DNA from: Halorubrum sp. 2020YC2
Lineage (GTDB): Archaea; Halobacteriota; Halobacteria; Halobacteriales; Haloferacaceae
Assembly: GCF_018623055.1 (NCBI RefSeq)
Contig: NZ_CP076019.1
Span: 2,976,001-3,040,000, forward strand
Direction: 5' to 3'
Length of the DNA: 64,000 nt
Shown: positions 1 to 7,119 of the stretch, piece after piece
How the letters are laid out: every line of letters begins with the position of its first letter
Position numbering within the stretch: position 1 is the stretch's first letter
Made by a program: the position numbers and the translations under genes
The notes under the pieces: model-generated
The model's input: only the letters and a program-made list of their open reading frames with translations
Databases searched by the model: none
Told to the model about the DNA's origin: nothing

Positions 1-265
1 CCCGTTCGCTGACGCTCACGGGACCCCCGCGAGTCCATGTTTTTGCGCCGCGAGCAACCTCGCGAGCGGCGCAAACTGTGACGAGCGGGATTTGAACCCT
101 ACCAGTCGCGCGCACCGAGCGAAGCGAGCGAGCACGTCTGGTTCTGGTTCAAAATCCCCGCGAGTCCACTCTTTCACTCCCTTCGGTCGTTCAGTCGTTC
201 CCTCGCGTGGTCCCGTTCGCTGACGCTCACGGGACCCCCGCGAGTCCATGTTTTTGCGCCGCGAG
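1..265. repeat. 54-bp direct repeat flanking tRNA T-arm-like debris
   Basis: Bases 1-54 recur exactly at 212-265. Both copies begin CCCGTTCGCTGACGCTCACG and end GCGCCGCGAG. A shorter shared word, CCGCGAGTCCA, occurs a third time near 157. Between the copies lie two T-loop-like strings: GGGTTCAAATCCC on the minus strand (87-99) and GGTTCAAAATCCC on the plus strand (146-158). Neither sits in a complete cloverleaf. The arrangement suggests the scar of an integration or recombination event next to a tRNA gene, but no integrase or intact tRNA is visible. No convincing gene lies in 1-409. A long open frame on the minus strand here is most simply translated repeat. Confidence 0.6.
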
Positions 266-380
266 AGGCGTCTCCGTGTTCGCGCAGTTCCGCGCCCGGA
301 ATCCGGCCGAAGTCCACCGGATCGCCGGTGACGACCGGATCGCTCTCCGGCGTCGACGACCGCTGGCGGACCCAGTCCGC

Positions 381-388
381 TTATATAC
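381..388 (+). promoter_or_regulatory. TATA box of the 42-residue membrane protein gene
   Basis: TTATATAC lies 29 nt upstream of the ATG at 410. That is the spacing expected for a leaderless haloarchaeal transcript, and it supports this otherwise very short gene. Confidence 0.55.
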
Positions 389-409
389 TCCGAGTAAGTT
401 GGCTCTCGT

Positions 410-538
410 ATGGGCGTCTCCGAGATACTCGAGGGAACGAACCTCACGCACCGGCAGATGGGCGTCATCATGGTCGGGTGGATTCTGCTCGTCTCGCTTA
501 TCGCCGTCGGACTGTTGTTGTACACGTCGTCGCTGTAG
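410..538 (+). CDS. 42-residue single-pass membrane protein
   Basis: The frame encodes 42 residues starting MGVSEILEGT. A short polar N-terminus is followed by one hydrophobic helix (about residues 17-38, GVIMVGWILLVSLIAVGLLL) and a very short tail. A TATA box 29 nt upstream fits leaderless transcription. I do not recognise a named family, but the layout matches small haloarchaeal inner-membrane proteins that are often missed because of size. No binding or catalytic residues are visible and the function is unknown. Its reality rests on the promoter spacing, the clean hydrophobic segment and the stop directly after it. Confidence 0.6.
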   Translation: MGVSEILEGTNLTHRQMGVIMVGWILLVSLIAVGLLLYTSSL

Positions 539-669
539 CGTCCGGCGCGACCCGGCCGTGACACGCGGCGAGGTCCGGCGTCTTCCCGCGGATAGACGAT
601 GCGATACGTCAACCACTCGATCGGACCGTTCTCGCAACCAATCGAGCCTCGCCTCGCGGCGGCGACGCG

Positions 670-1152
670 TCAGGCGCCGTGCTCGTCGTCTCGGTCGCCG
701 TCCGCGTCGTGTTCCTCGTGGTCGCCTTCGCCGTGTTCGCCGTCTTCGATGTCATCGCGGTCGCCGTCCGCGTCGTGTTCCTCGTGGTCGCCTTCGCCGT
801 GTTCGCTGCGGTCGTCGCCGCTTTCGTCCTCGACCCGGATCGTCACCGGGCCGTCGTCCGTCCCGCTCGCTCCGCCCTCGTCCGGTTCTGTCGCCGGCTC
901 GGACCCGTCGTCGTGGTCGGTCTCGGCGGCGGCCTCCAGCTCGCTCAGCGCGTATCCGACCGCGTAGCCGGTCGAGCCGCCGAGGAGGGCGCCGATTCCC
1001 GCGCCGACGGGCCCGCCGCGAGCGCCGAGGACGGCCCCTGTGAAGCCGCCGACAGTCGCCGCGCGTTCCGCGTCGCGCCCGGCGTCGCCGGTCGGCTCGA
1101 GCGCGTTCGTCCGGTGTCGGTCCGAGTCGCCGCCGTGGTCGTGCGCGTCCAT
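670..1152 (-). CDS. Glycine-zipper protein with a duplicated acidic His/Asp-rich tail
   Basis: 160 residues. Residues about 34-70 are rich in small residues and glycine (VGGFTGAVLGARGGPVGAGI and onward), resembling glycine-zipper or YMGG-like segments that insert in or associate with membranes. The C-terminal third is extremely acidic and contains HGEGDHEEHDADGDRDD twice, encoded by a 49-bp exact duplication with a 66-bp period. The His/Asp/Glu content could bind divalent metal, but this is speculation. The gene is convergent with the small membrane gene at 410-538 and lies just downstream of the RNase R gene on the same strand. Function unknown. Confidence 0.65.
   Translation of the reverse strand: MDAHDHGGDSDRHRTNALEPTGDAGRDAERAATVGGFTGAVLGARGGPVGAGIGALLGGSTGYAVGYALSELEAAAETDHDDGSEPATEPDEGGASGTDDGPVTIRVEDESGDDRSEHGEGDHEEHDADGDRDDIEDGEHGEGDHEEHDADGDRDDEHGA
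692..806. repeat. 49-bp exact tandem duplication inside the acidic-tail gene
   Basis: Bases 692-740 and 758-806 are identical (49 bp, period 66 bp, in frame). They encode two copies of the HGEGDHEEHDADGDRDD segment. Exact identity at DNA level implies a recent duplication. Confidence 0.9.
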
Positions 1153-1190
1153 ACCATGCCTTGTGGCCGCACCGGCCTATATCTCTCGGC

Positions 1191-2492
1191 TCACGTCGTG
1201 TGCTTCGCTTCCTCGGAGTCCTCGACGACCTCGACGCCGCGGTTGTTGACCGCGTGGGGGTCGAGTCCCTCCTCCTGAAGGAACTGCTTGTAGAGCCGCT
1301 CGGCGGTCTCGCCGTCCTTCTGTTTGTCGCTGGCGTGGTCGCAGAGCTCGAGGAGGTTCTCGGGCACGTCGTTCTCGTGGACGATCCAGTGGTTGATCGT
1401 GTCGGAGAGCCGGCGGATGGGCGAGGTGAAGTGGCCGTAGATGTCGAAGTTGAGCGCGTGGTGGCCGCCGAACGGGTCATTCATGTACTTCGCGCGCGGC
1501 ATCACCTTCAGCACGGCGCGCTGGATCTTGTTGAGCTGGCGCTCGGGCGACTCTTCGAGGGCGGCGTTGACCGCCTTCCGCGGGTCGTCGCCCCACGCGT
1601 CGCCGGGGATGGAGACGCCGTCCAGCTCCTGGATCTCCTTTAAGGCCTCGTTCCACTGGTCGGGGGTCGGCTGCGGGTGGACGCGGTACATCGCCTCGAC
1701 GCCGCGGTCCCACATCAGCGTGTGCGTCACCGCCTTGTTCGCCTTCAGCATCGACTCCTCGATGATGGTGTGCGCGCGGTCGCGGCGCGGGTTTAAGACG
1801 AGCGAGCCGTCCGCCTTGCGCTGCTCGTGCATGCGGTCCGCGAGTTCGAAGGCGAGCTGATTCTCCTCGCTCAGCGGTAACTCGGGGTCTTCGAGGCGGT
1901 TCTCACACTCCGAGTAGGTGAGGCGCTCGTCGGAGTTGATCACCGACTTGTAGATGTCGATGTCCTCGAAGGAGAGCGTCTCCTCGTCGATTTCCATCTC
2001 GACCGTGTGCGCGAGGCGGTCCTCGTCGGGGACGAGCGAGCAGACGGTCTCGGCCAGCACCGGCGGGAGCATGTGGATCGTGTAGTCGGGCAGGTAGACG
2101 GTGTTGGCGCGGTCGACCGCCTCCTCCCACATCGCGGTGTCGGGGGTGACGTAGTGGGTCACGTCCGCGATGTGGACCCACAGCCGGTAGGCCCCCTCCT
2201 CGCGTTTGATCGAGATGGCGTCGTCGAAGTCCTGCGCGTCGACCGGGTCGGTGGTCCACGTCGTGAGGTCGCGGAGGTCCTCGCGCTCGTCGATCTCGGC
2301 TTCGATCTCGTCGTAGACGCCCTCCGTCCGCGCCTCCGCCTCGCGGAGGACCTCGCTCGGGAACTCGTCGCGGATCTCGAACTCCTCGAACAGCTCCTCG
2401 CGCTTCTCCGCGAGTCGGTCCGCGAGCGCCGGCGTGATCGTCACGGGGCCCTGGTCCTCGGCGGACCCGGGCTTCGGCTCGTCGTCTGACAT
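1191..2492 (-). CDS. rnr: RNase R / RNase II-family 3'-5' exoribonuclease, compact archaeal form
   Basis: 433 residues. The RNB catalytic core starts near residue 75. Its metal-binding aspartate cluster appears as TDPVDAQDFDDAI (about residues 81-93), matching the DxxxxDxDD motif of the family. Further RNB motifs are HIADVTHYV, the YLPDYTIHMLPPVL block and the FTSPIRRLSD motif near the C-terminus. The protein is much shorter than bacterial RNase R (about 700-800 residues) and lacks recognisable cold-shock and S1 RNA-binding domains, as is usual for haloarchaeal members. Expected role: processive degradation of RNA in the cytoplasm, important because haloarchaea lack an exosome. The start MSDDEPKPG is acidic and typical. 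Confidence 0.92.
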   Translation of the reverse strand: MSDDEPKPGSAEDQGPVTITPALADRLAEKREELFEEFEIRDEFPSEVLREAEARTEGVYDEIEAEIDEREDLRDLTTWTTDPVDAQDFDDAISIKREEGAYRLWVHIADVTHYVTPDTAMWEEAVDRANTVYLPDYTIHMLPPVLAETVCSLVPDEDRLAHTVEMEIDEETLSFEDIDIYKSVINSDERLTYSECENRLEDPELPLSEENQLAFELADRMHEQRKADGSLVLNPRRDRAHTIIEESMLKANKAVTHTLMWDRGVEAMYRVHPQPTPDQWNEALKEIQELDGVSIPGDAWGDDPRKAVNAALEESPERQLNKIQRAVLKVMPRAKYMNDPFGGHHALNFDIYGHFTSPIRRLSDTINHWIVHENDVPENLLELCDHASDKQKDGETAERLYKQFLQEEGLDPHAVNNRGVEVVEDSEEAKHTT

Positions 2493-2601
2493 ACCTCCAC
2501 CAACGCGGGTCCGTTAGAAAGGCCTGTCGGGCGGCGGGAAACGACCCCTCGACCCCCGGCCGAACGCCCGTCGGGCCGGCGGGCGCCGCCACCCCGCGGC
2601 C

Positions 2602-3540
2602 TCAGACGAGCGCCGCCACCGCGGGCGACAGCGCCAGTCCAGCGGCCGCGAGCGCGACCGTACCGAGGACGAGCGGAACCGCCGACGCGCCCACCAGACG
2701 CAGCGCGGTCCGTCGCGCGCCCGCGTCCGAGACGACGAACGGCGACCCGTCCGCGATCCGCGATTTCACCTCCCCGACGGGCGCGTCCGGGAACGCCTCG
2801 CTGTCCCCGACAACCGTCACCTCGTCGCCCGGGCGGAGCGTCCGCTGGACGTACCGGCGTCGCGGGTCGTCGCCGATCGTGAGCGGCCCGACCTCGTAGC
2901 CGGTCTCCGCGGCGTCGACCTCGTCGACCGCGTCGATGAACCCGCGGACGCGCTCCGGCGGCTCCTCGCCGGCGTCAAGCTTGATCTTCGCGTCGACGTC
3001 GAGCGAGAACGCCGCCGCCGCGGGGTCGACCCGGACGCCGGTCCCGCCGTCCTCGACGCGGAAGGGGACTCCGGCCTCCCCGCCGTCGATCGCGACCCAC
3101 GACTGCCCCTTCCCCTGGCTGCGGAGTTCGGAGACGTCGTAGTCGAGGCAGAGACACGGGTCGCCGCCGAACGGCGACGGAAGCGTTTCGCGGTCGATCG
3201 CCGCCGCCCGGCCGGTGACCCGAATCCGACGCTCCGCGCCGTCGAGACCGGCGGGATCGGTCGCGGTCGTCCGGAGGACCCGGAGCGCGTCGATGGTCCC
3301 GCTCGCGCCGTACCCGAGGAACGCGAGGCCGACGATCAGGGCGGCGGCGCCGATCGCGGTCGGGACGGGGTCGACCGTACCGATCGCGGCGAGAGATGAG
3401 TCGACGGCGCCGATCGCGGCGAAAGCGGAGTCGAAGGCGGCGAAAGCGGAGTCGAAAGCAGCGGGAGCGGGGTCGAAAGCGGAGAGGACGGGATCGGAAG
3501 CGGGGGCTACCGAGCGGAGGGCGGTCATGCGTACGGTCAC
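2602..3540 (-). CDS. GIDE-domain-like membrane protein with a repetitive N-terminus
   Basis: 312 residues. After an N-terminal low-complexity stretch (repeats of SAFAAFD and AIG type, residues about 19-60) comes a membrane segment (about 62-80). A soluble middle part (about 100-265) has the signatures TGRAAAIDRETLPSPFGGDP, CLCLDYDVSEL and GVPFRVEDG, which resemble the GIDE/MUL1-type domain shared by eukaryotic membrane E3 ligases and many archaeal membrane proteins of unknown function. A second hydrophobic segment is C-terminal. No RING finger is present, so ligase activity is not implied. The true start could be further in, since the repeated N-terminus may be poorly conserved. It lies in tandem behind a zinc-ribbon gene at 3565-4029. 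Confidence 0.7.
   Translation of the reverse strand: MTVRMTALRSVAPASDPVLSAFDPAPAAFDSAFAAFDSAFAAIGAVDSSLAAIGTVDPVPTAIGAAALIVGLAFLGYGASGTIDALRVLRTTATDPAGLDGAERRIRVTGRAAAIDRETLPSPFGGDPCLCLDYDVSELRSQGKGQSWVAIDGGEAGVPFRVEDGGTGVRVDPAAAAFSLDVDAKIKLDAGEEPPERVRGFIDAVDEVDAAETGYEVGPLTIGDDPRRRYVQRTLRPGDEVTVVGDSEAFPDAPVGEVKSRIADGSPFVVSDAGARRTALRLVGASAVPLVLGTVALAAAGLALSPAVAALV
3418..3456. repeat. 21-bp-period tandem repeat in the N-terminus of the GIDE-like gene
   Basis: GGCGAAAGCGGAGTCGAA occurs at 3418-3435 and 3439-3456, with degenerate continuations to about 3490. On the minus strand it encodes repeated FDSAFAA-type units, which accounts for the unusual alanine/phenylalanine-rich N-terminus. Confidence 0.8.
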
Positions 3541-3564
3541 GGTACCGAGCCGCGACGGGTAGAA

Positions 3565-4029
3565 TTATCGGTCGCGATCGAAGCGGTCGCGGTCGGTGTG
3601 GCTACCGTCGGAGCGGTCGCGGTCGGTGCGGCCGCCATCGGAGCGGTCGCGGTCGGACCGTCCGTACTCCGAGCGATCCCGGGCGTCGGTTCCCCGCTCC
3701 TCGCCGCCGGTCCGCCCCTCGCCGCCGGTCCGCCCCTCGCCGTCCGTCCGATCGTCGTCTCCCGTCACGGCGTCGACGTAGCGGCCGAGGAACTCCTCAG
3801 TGGACAGTTCGCCCGACTCGATCGAGCAGATCAGCGATTCGAGACCGTCGCGGGGCTGGTGTGATATCTCGTCGTCACAGTCGGCACAGAGGTACTCGAA
3901 CTCCTTGTCGCGCCGGTTCCAGCGGTCGCCCTCCTTGTCGTACTCGCGCGCGTCCTCCCGCAACACAGAGTCCCCGCACGCGATACAGACCACCGTCCGC
4001 CGGTCCCGGCCTCCGCGCGAGCCCCACAT
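3565..4029 (-). CDS. Zinc-ribbon protein with a repetitive charged tail
   Basis: 154 residues. Residues about 14-50 carry two Cys pairs, CIACGDS and CADC, spaced as in a zinc ribbon, with the segment REYDKEGDRWNRRDKEFEYL between them. This pattern is familiar from small haloarchaeal zinc-finger proteins of unknown function. A helical stretch (HQPRDGLESLICSIESGELS) follows. The last 60 residues are tandem repeats of GEGRTGGE and DRSDGGRTDR type, encoded by 18-bp and 30-bp DNA repeats, and are unlikely to be folded. The gene lies upstream of the GIDE-like gene on the same strand, 24 bp away. Nucleic-acid or protein binding is possible but not shown. Confidence 0.7.
   Translation of the reverse strand: MWGSRGGRDRRTVVCIACGDSVLREDAREYDKEGDRWNRRDKEFEYLCADCDDEISHQPRDGLESLICSIESGELSTEEFLGRYVDAVTGDDDRTDGEGRTGGEGRTGGEERGTDARDRSEYGRSDRDRSDGGRTDRDRSDGSHTDRDRFDRDR
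3590..3755. repeat. 30-bp and 18-bp tandem repeats coding the zinc-ribbon tail
   Basis: A 30-bp unit containing CGGTCGGTG and TCGGAGCGGTCG recurs about three times from 3590 to 3680. An 18-bp unit containing CCGCCGGTCCGCCCCTCG recurs from about 3708 to 3750. Both stay in frame, so length changes would not disrupt the gene. Confidence 0.65.
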
Positions 4030-4195
4030 ACCCGTTCTCTCGATCTCTCCCCACTTAGCGTTTGGTGCGCGCCGGACGCGTAGCCGACGCGCGTCGGACG
4101 GGGTTTCCGACTGTGCGGCCTCGGACCGACGCGATCCCGGACTGACGCGGCCTCGGACCGATCGCGGACGCGACTCTCGTCGACCGACGTACAGA

Positions 4196-4203
4196 CATAT
4201 TAC
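4196..4203 (+). promoter_or_regulatory. TATA box of the antiporter regulatory-subunit gene
   Basis: CATATTAC lies about 29 nt before the ATG at 4225, giving a leaderless transcript for the antiporter pair. Confidence 0.5.
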
Positions 4204-4224
4204 GGTGGGCGGGCTGATGCCCGT

Positions 4225-4707
4225 ATGACGATCACCGAGTCCGACCTCCCGGGGGTCGGGAAGAAGTTCGAGATCGAGTTAGGCGGCGGCGAGGAGATGG
4301 TCGTCGTCATCCACAACACCGGGAAACGCGAGGTGTTCCGGCGGAGCGACCCGGACGCCGACTCCGAGAAGGCGTTCGAGTTCTCGGACGACCTCGCGCG
4401 GACGATCGGCTCGATCATCGAGGGGGCGTACTTCCAGCCGGTCGAACCGGACACCCAAGAGACGACGCTGCCGGGCGGGATCCTCTTGGAGTGGTACGAG
4501 CTTCCCCCGGGGTCGCCGCTCGTCGGCGAGACGCTGGCGAGCGCCGACATCGGCAACCGGACCGGACTCGCCGTCGTCGCGATCCAGCGCGGCGACGAGG
4601 TGCTCGACAGCCCCGACGCCGAGACCACCCTCCGCGAGGGCGACACCCTGATCGGGGTCGGCACGCCCGAGGACTGCGCGGCGTTCGAGGAGATCCTCAC
4701 CGAATGA
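4225..4707 (+). CDS. Cation:proton antiporter regulatory subunit (TrkA-C domain, KhtT-like)
   Basis: 160 residues. The N-terminal half (LPGVGKKFEIEL, MVVVIHNTGKREVFRR) is the small beta-domain seen in KhtT-type regulators. The C-terminal half is a TrkA-C/RCK-C domain with GSPLVGETLASADIGNRTGL and LREGDTLIGVGTPED, a fold that binds nucleotides or other ligands and gates transporters. The CPA2 antiporter it presumably controls starts 82 bp downstream. By analogy with KhtTU, the pair would export K+ (or Na+) in exchange for protons at the cytoplasmic membrane. The regulator is probably a peripheral cytoplasmic subunit. It has its own TATA box. Confidence 0.88.
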   Translation: MTITESDLPGVGKKFEIELGGGEEMVVVIHNTGKREVFRRSDPDADSEKAFEFSDDLARTIGSIIEGAYFQPVEPDTQETTLPGGILLEWYELPPGSPLVGETLASADIGNRTGLAVVAIQRGDEVLDSPDAETTLREGDTLIGVGTPEDCAAFEEILTE

Positions 4708-4790
4708 CCGGTCGGCACGGCGCGGCGAGTGCCGGAGCCGCGGTCGCCCCGGGCACCACCGTCGTCGGCCCTCCCGGCGGTGACCGGTAG
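4704..4790 (+). other. Possible 28-residue coupling ORF between the two antiporter genes
   Basis: An ATG overlaps the stop of the upstream gene (ATGA at 4704). The short frame runs to a TAG at 4788-4790, whose last base is the first base of the GTG start of the antiporter gene. It would encode a glycine/alanine-rich 28-residue peptide beginning MTGRHGAASAG. It may be a translated bridge that couples the two genes, or simply chance. No function can be assigned. Confidence 0.2.
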
Positions 4791-6025
4791 TGGCGCTGCT
4801 CGACGTCGGCGTCATGTTCGTCGCGGTCGCGGTCGCCGGCGCGGTCGCGAACCGCCTCGGCCAGTCCGTGATCCCCGCGTACATCCTCGTCGGGATGCTG
4901 CTCGGGGAGTTCGTCCTCGGTCGACTCGCGTTCCCGACCGTCGGGACCGTCTACGTCCCCGAGACGGAGTTCATCTCCCTCGGCGCGGAGCTGGGGATCG
5001 TCTTCCTCCTCTTCTTTTTGGGACTTGAGTTCAACCTCGACCGCCTCTTCGCCCGCTGGCGCCCGATCGGGATCGCCGGCACGATCGATCTGGCGAACTT
5101 CGGGGTCGGCCTCGTCCTCGGCCGGCTCGTCTTCGGCGCGTTCCTCCCGGCGTTCCTGATCGCGGGGATCGTCTACATCTCCTCGTCGGCGGTGATCACG
5201 AAGTCGCTCATCGACCTCGGCTGGATCGCCAACGACGAGGCGGAGCCGATGCTCGGCACGCTGGTGTACGAAGACCTCTTCATCGCCGTCTACCTCTCGG
5301 TCGCGTCCGCCTTGGTCCTCGGCGGCGGCGACGTCGGCGCGGCCGCGACCGACGTGGGTATCGCGCTCGGATTCATCCTCGGGCTGCTCGCGGTGGTGCG
5401 GTTCGGGACCCCGGTCTTCGACCGGATCGTCGCGACCGACAACCGGGAGTTCGTGGCGCTGCGCGCCGTGGCCGCGGTCGCCTTCGTCGCCGGCGCGGCG
5501 CTCGCGCTCGGCGTCAGCGAGGCGGTCGCGGCCTTCTTCGTCGGCATGGCGTTCGCCCCGACCGAGCAGGCGCACACGATCGAGACGGTCCTAGAGCCGG
5601 TCCGGGACCTGTTCGCCGCGGTGTTCTTCTTCTGGATCGGACTCGTCACGGACCCCGCGCTGTTCGCGGACGTCGCGGCGCTCGTCGCGCTCGCCGTCGT
5701 CGTGACCACGCCGACGAAGGTCGTCACCGGCTACCTCGCGGGGCGCGCGTTCGACCTCGACGCCCGCCGGTCGACGCGGGTCGGTCTCGGGATGACCACC
5801 CGCGGCGAGTTCTCGCTGATCATCGCCACGGTCGCGGTCACCGGCGCGAACGCGGGGACGTTCGACCCGGCCTTGGCGGGGACGATCAACGCGTTCGCGG
5901 TCGGCTACGTCCTCGTGATGGCGGTGCTGGGCACGACGCTGATGGGCTACTCCGCGCCGTTCGAGGCGGTCGCGACCTCGTGGCTGGACCGCGACGGATC
6001 GGCTGAGGGCGGGATGGGTGGATAG
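4790..6025 (+). CDS. CPA2-family cation:proton antiporter (KhtU/KefB-like)
   Basis: 411 residues, about 12 membrane helices and no cytoplasmic RCK domain. Characteristic CPA2 segments are GQSVIPAYILVGMLLGE, IVFLLFFLGLEFNLDRL, SSSAVITKSLIDLG (crossover region) and GLGMTTRGEFSLIIATVAV. A GTG start at 4790 is used because the frame is closed by a stop at 4781-4783; an ATG at 4814 is an alternative. Partner of the TrkA-C regulator just upstream. Likely exchanges K+ or Na+ for H+ across the cytoplasmic membrane, important for ion balance in a salt-in halophile. Ion specificity cannot be told from sequence. Confidence 0.9.
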   Translation: MALLDVGVMFVAVAVAGAVANRLGQSVIPAYILVGMLLGEFVLGRLAFPTVGTVYVPETEFISLGAELGIVFLLFFLGLEFNLDRLFARWRPIGIAGTIDLANFGVGLVLGRLVFGAFLPAFLIAGIVYISSSAVITKSLIDLGWIANDEAEPMLGTLVYEDLFIAVYLSVASALVLGGGDVGAAATDVGIALGFILGLLAVVRFGTPVFDRIVATDNREFVALRAVAAVAFVAGAALALGVSEAVAAFFVGMAFAPTEQAHTIETVLEPVRDLFAAVFFFWIGLVTDPALFADVAALVALAVVVTTPTKVVTGYLAGRAFDLDARRSTRVGLGMTTRGEFSLIIATVAVTGANAGTFDPALAGTINAFAVGYVLVMAVLGTTLMGYSAPFEAVATSWLDRDGSAEGGMGG

Positions 6026-6065
6026 GATTTCGGCGCAGGGATCGGCTTCGACTCTCTGTTCGTTC

Positions 6066-6468
6066 ATTTATAAGTAATCGTCAACGGATCGACGACGAAC
6101 CACTCCAAAGCCCCAGTCGCGAGGACAGCGCACGCTCGCTGTCGCCCGAAAATCGGAGATTTTCGGGATGACGAGAGAGCTTCGCTCTCTCGAACCACGC
6201 TCCTCGTCGCTCGTTTCACTCGCTCCTGCGGTGCTTACGTCGTCATCAGAACGCAAAGCGTTCTGATTGGCTCACGAGAGCTTCGCTCTCGTGAACGCCT
6301 GCGCTGTCCTCGCGACTGCCCCTTTGAGTCCCGCCCCGCACAGCACCTCACGCCTCCCCAGCCTCGTCAGCCGCCTCCGCTTCGCTCCGGCGACTGGCTC
6401 CCTCGCGCGTGCTGGTTCGCGGCCTACCGGCCGCTCGCAGGCACGCGCCGACCGCCGATTTATAAGTA
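6066..6468 (+). repeat. Structured intergenic element, copy 1 (with extra hairpins)
   Basis: This fills most of the 494-base space between two convergent genes. TATA-like TTTATAA at 6067 is followed after 38 nt by CCAAAGCCCCAG (6105). A perfect 19-bp stem comes next: 6114-6132 CAGTCGCGAGGACAGCGCA pairs with 6300-6318. Then CCCCTTTGAG (6319-6328), CCTCACGCCTCCCCAGCCTCG, and a terminal hairpin with arms GCGCGTGC (6405-6412) and GCACGCGC (6441-6448) plus inner arms GCGGCC and GGCCGC. ATTTATAAGTA stands at both ends (6066-6076 and 6458-6468). The loop of the long stem carries four additional perfect hairpins. No protein gene is credible here. Confidence 0.85.
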
Positions 6469-6519
6469 GTTCTCGTCGCCTCGGCGGATGGTTATAAAAA
6501 GAATCGTCGCGCTCGACGC

Positions 6520-6822
6520 TTACTCGGTCGCGACCGGGCCGCGGCCGACGATGTCTTCGACCTCTTGGACGAAATCGCTCCGGCTCTCGAAGAGGGGCAC
6601 CTCGCTGTCCGCGAGCACGTCGTCGAGGACGCGGGGGCCGTCGGGCGTCCGGAGTTCGGCGTCGCCCTCCTGCTCGCGAACGTCGCTGCGCGTCGCGGGC
6701 CAGGTGAGCCGCGACGCGACGCGGGCGACCGGCTCGCCGGCCACGTCCGGTCCCTCACCGAGTTCGACGGCCGGCCCCGCCTCGGCCTCCTCGCCCTCCT
6801 CGTCCGCATCGGTGTCGCTCAT
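6520..6822 (-). CDS. Small haloarchaeal DUF5789-type protein
   Basis: 100 residues. The body RVASRLTWPATRSDVREQEGDAELRTPDGPRVLDDVLADSE (given here in parts: RVASRLTWPATRS, GDAELRTPDGP, VLDDVL) matches the pattern I associate with DUF5789, a haloarchaea-only family of unknown function. The ATG at 6822 gives the usual acidic MSDTDADEE start. An upstream in-frame ATG at 6954 would add 44 Arg/Ser/Gly-rich residues unlike haloarchaeal proteins. However, a TATA-like run with a palindrome sits about 25 nt before that upstream ATG, so the longer form is not excluded. Confidence 0.75.
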   Translation of the reverse strand: MSDTDADEEGEEAEAGPAVELGEGPDVAGEPVARVASRLTWPATRSDVREQEGDAELRTPDGPRVLDDVLADSEVPLFESRSDFVQEVEDIVGRGPVATE

Positions 6823-6965
6823 GTCTCGCGGTTCCGCTCGGGCGACACTAATGGTTTCGATGCCGCTCGGCCGCTCGCCGAGCCCCGCGTCCCCCGACGA
6901 CGCCCGGCGCCCCCCGGACGCCCACGCGCCCTCGGTCCGACTCCGCGAACACACCCAAAATAATT

Positions 6966-6985
6966 CGGTAATACCGTTATATTAT
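6966..6985 (-). promoter_or_regulatory. Palindrome beside an AT-rich TATA-like run
   Basis: CGGTAATACCG (6966-6976) is a perfect inverted repeat. It directly abuts TTATATTAT (6977-6985), read on the minus strand as ATAATATAA. In a GC-rich space this looks like a promoter with an operator. It would drive the DUF5789 gene with a leader of about 130 nt, or the longer protein form without a leader. The rest of 6823-7119 shows nothing else. Confidence 0.4.
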
Positions 6986-7119
6986 GCGGCCGTAATTTCC
7001 GGTTGGGGGCGCAGGCACACGACTCCCGTACTCGCGCGTCGGTCGTCGACGCACCGGTCTCCGCGTTTCTCCGTCGCACCCTTCGCTCGACTCGACCGCG
7101 AGCCGCCGGTCTCGGCGCG

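Noticed and set aside
85-160. tRNA gene suggested by two T-loop-like strings
   Set aside because: The flanking bases do not pair as a T stem, and no anticodon arm or acceptor stem can be drawn on either strand.
16-612. 198-residue minus-strand protein
   Set aside because: The frame is Arg-rich, crosses both copies of the 54-bp repeat and overlaps the better supported small membrane gene at 410-538. It looks like translated repeat sequence.
6066-6468. Target-site duplication (ATTTATAAGTA at both ends) proving transposition of copy 1
   Set aside because: Other copies share only TTTATAA-type cores, copy 3 lacks the right one, and the left box keeps a fixed 38-nt distance in all copies. It is therefore more likely part of the element. 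Transposition is not excluded.
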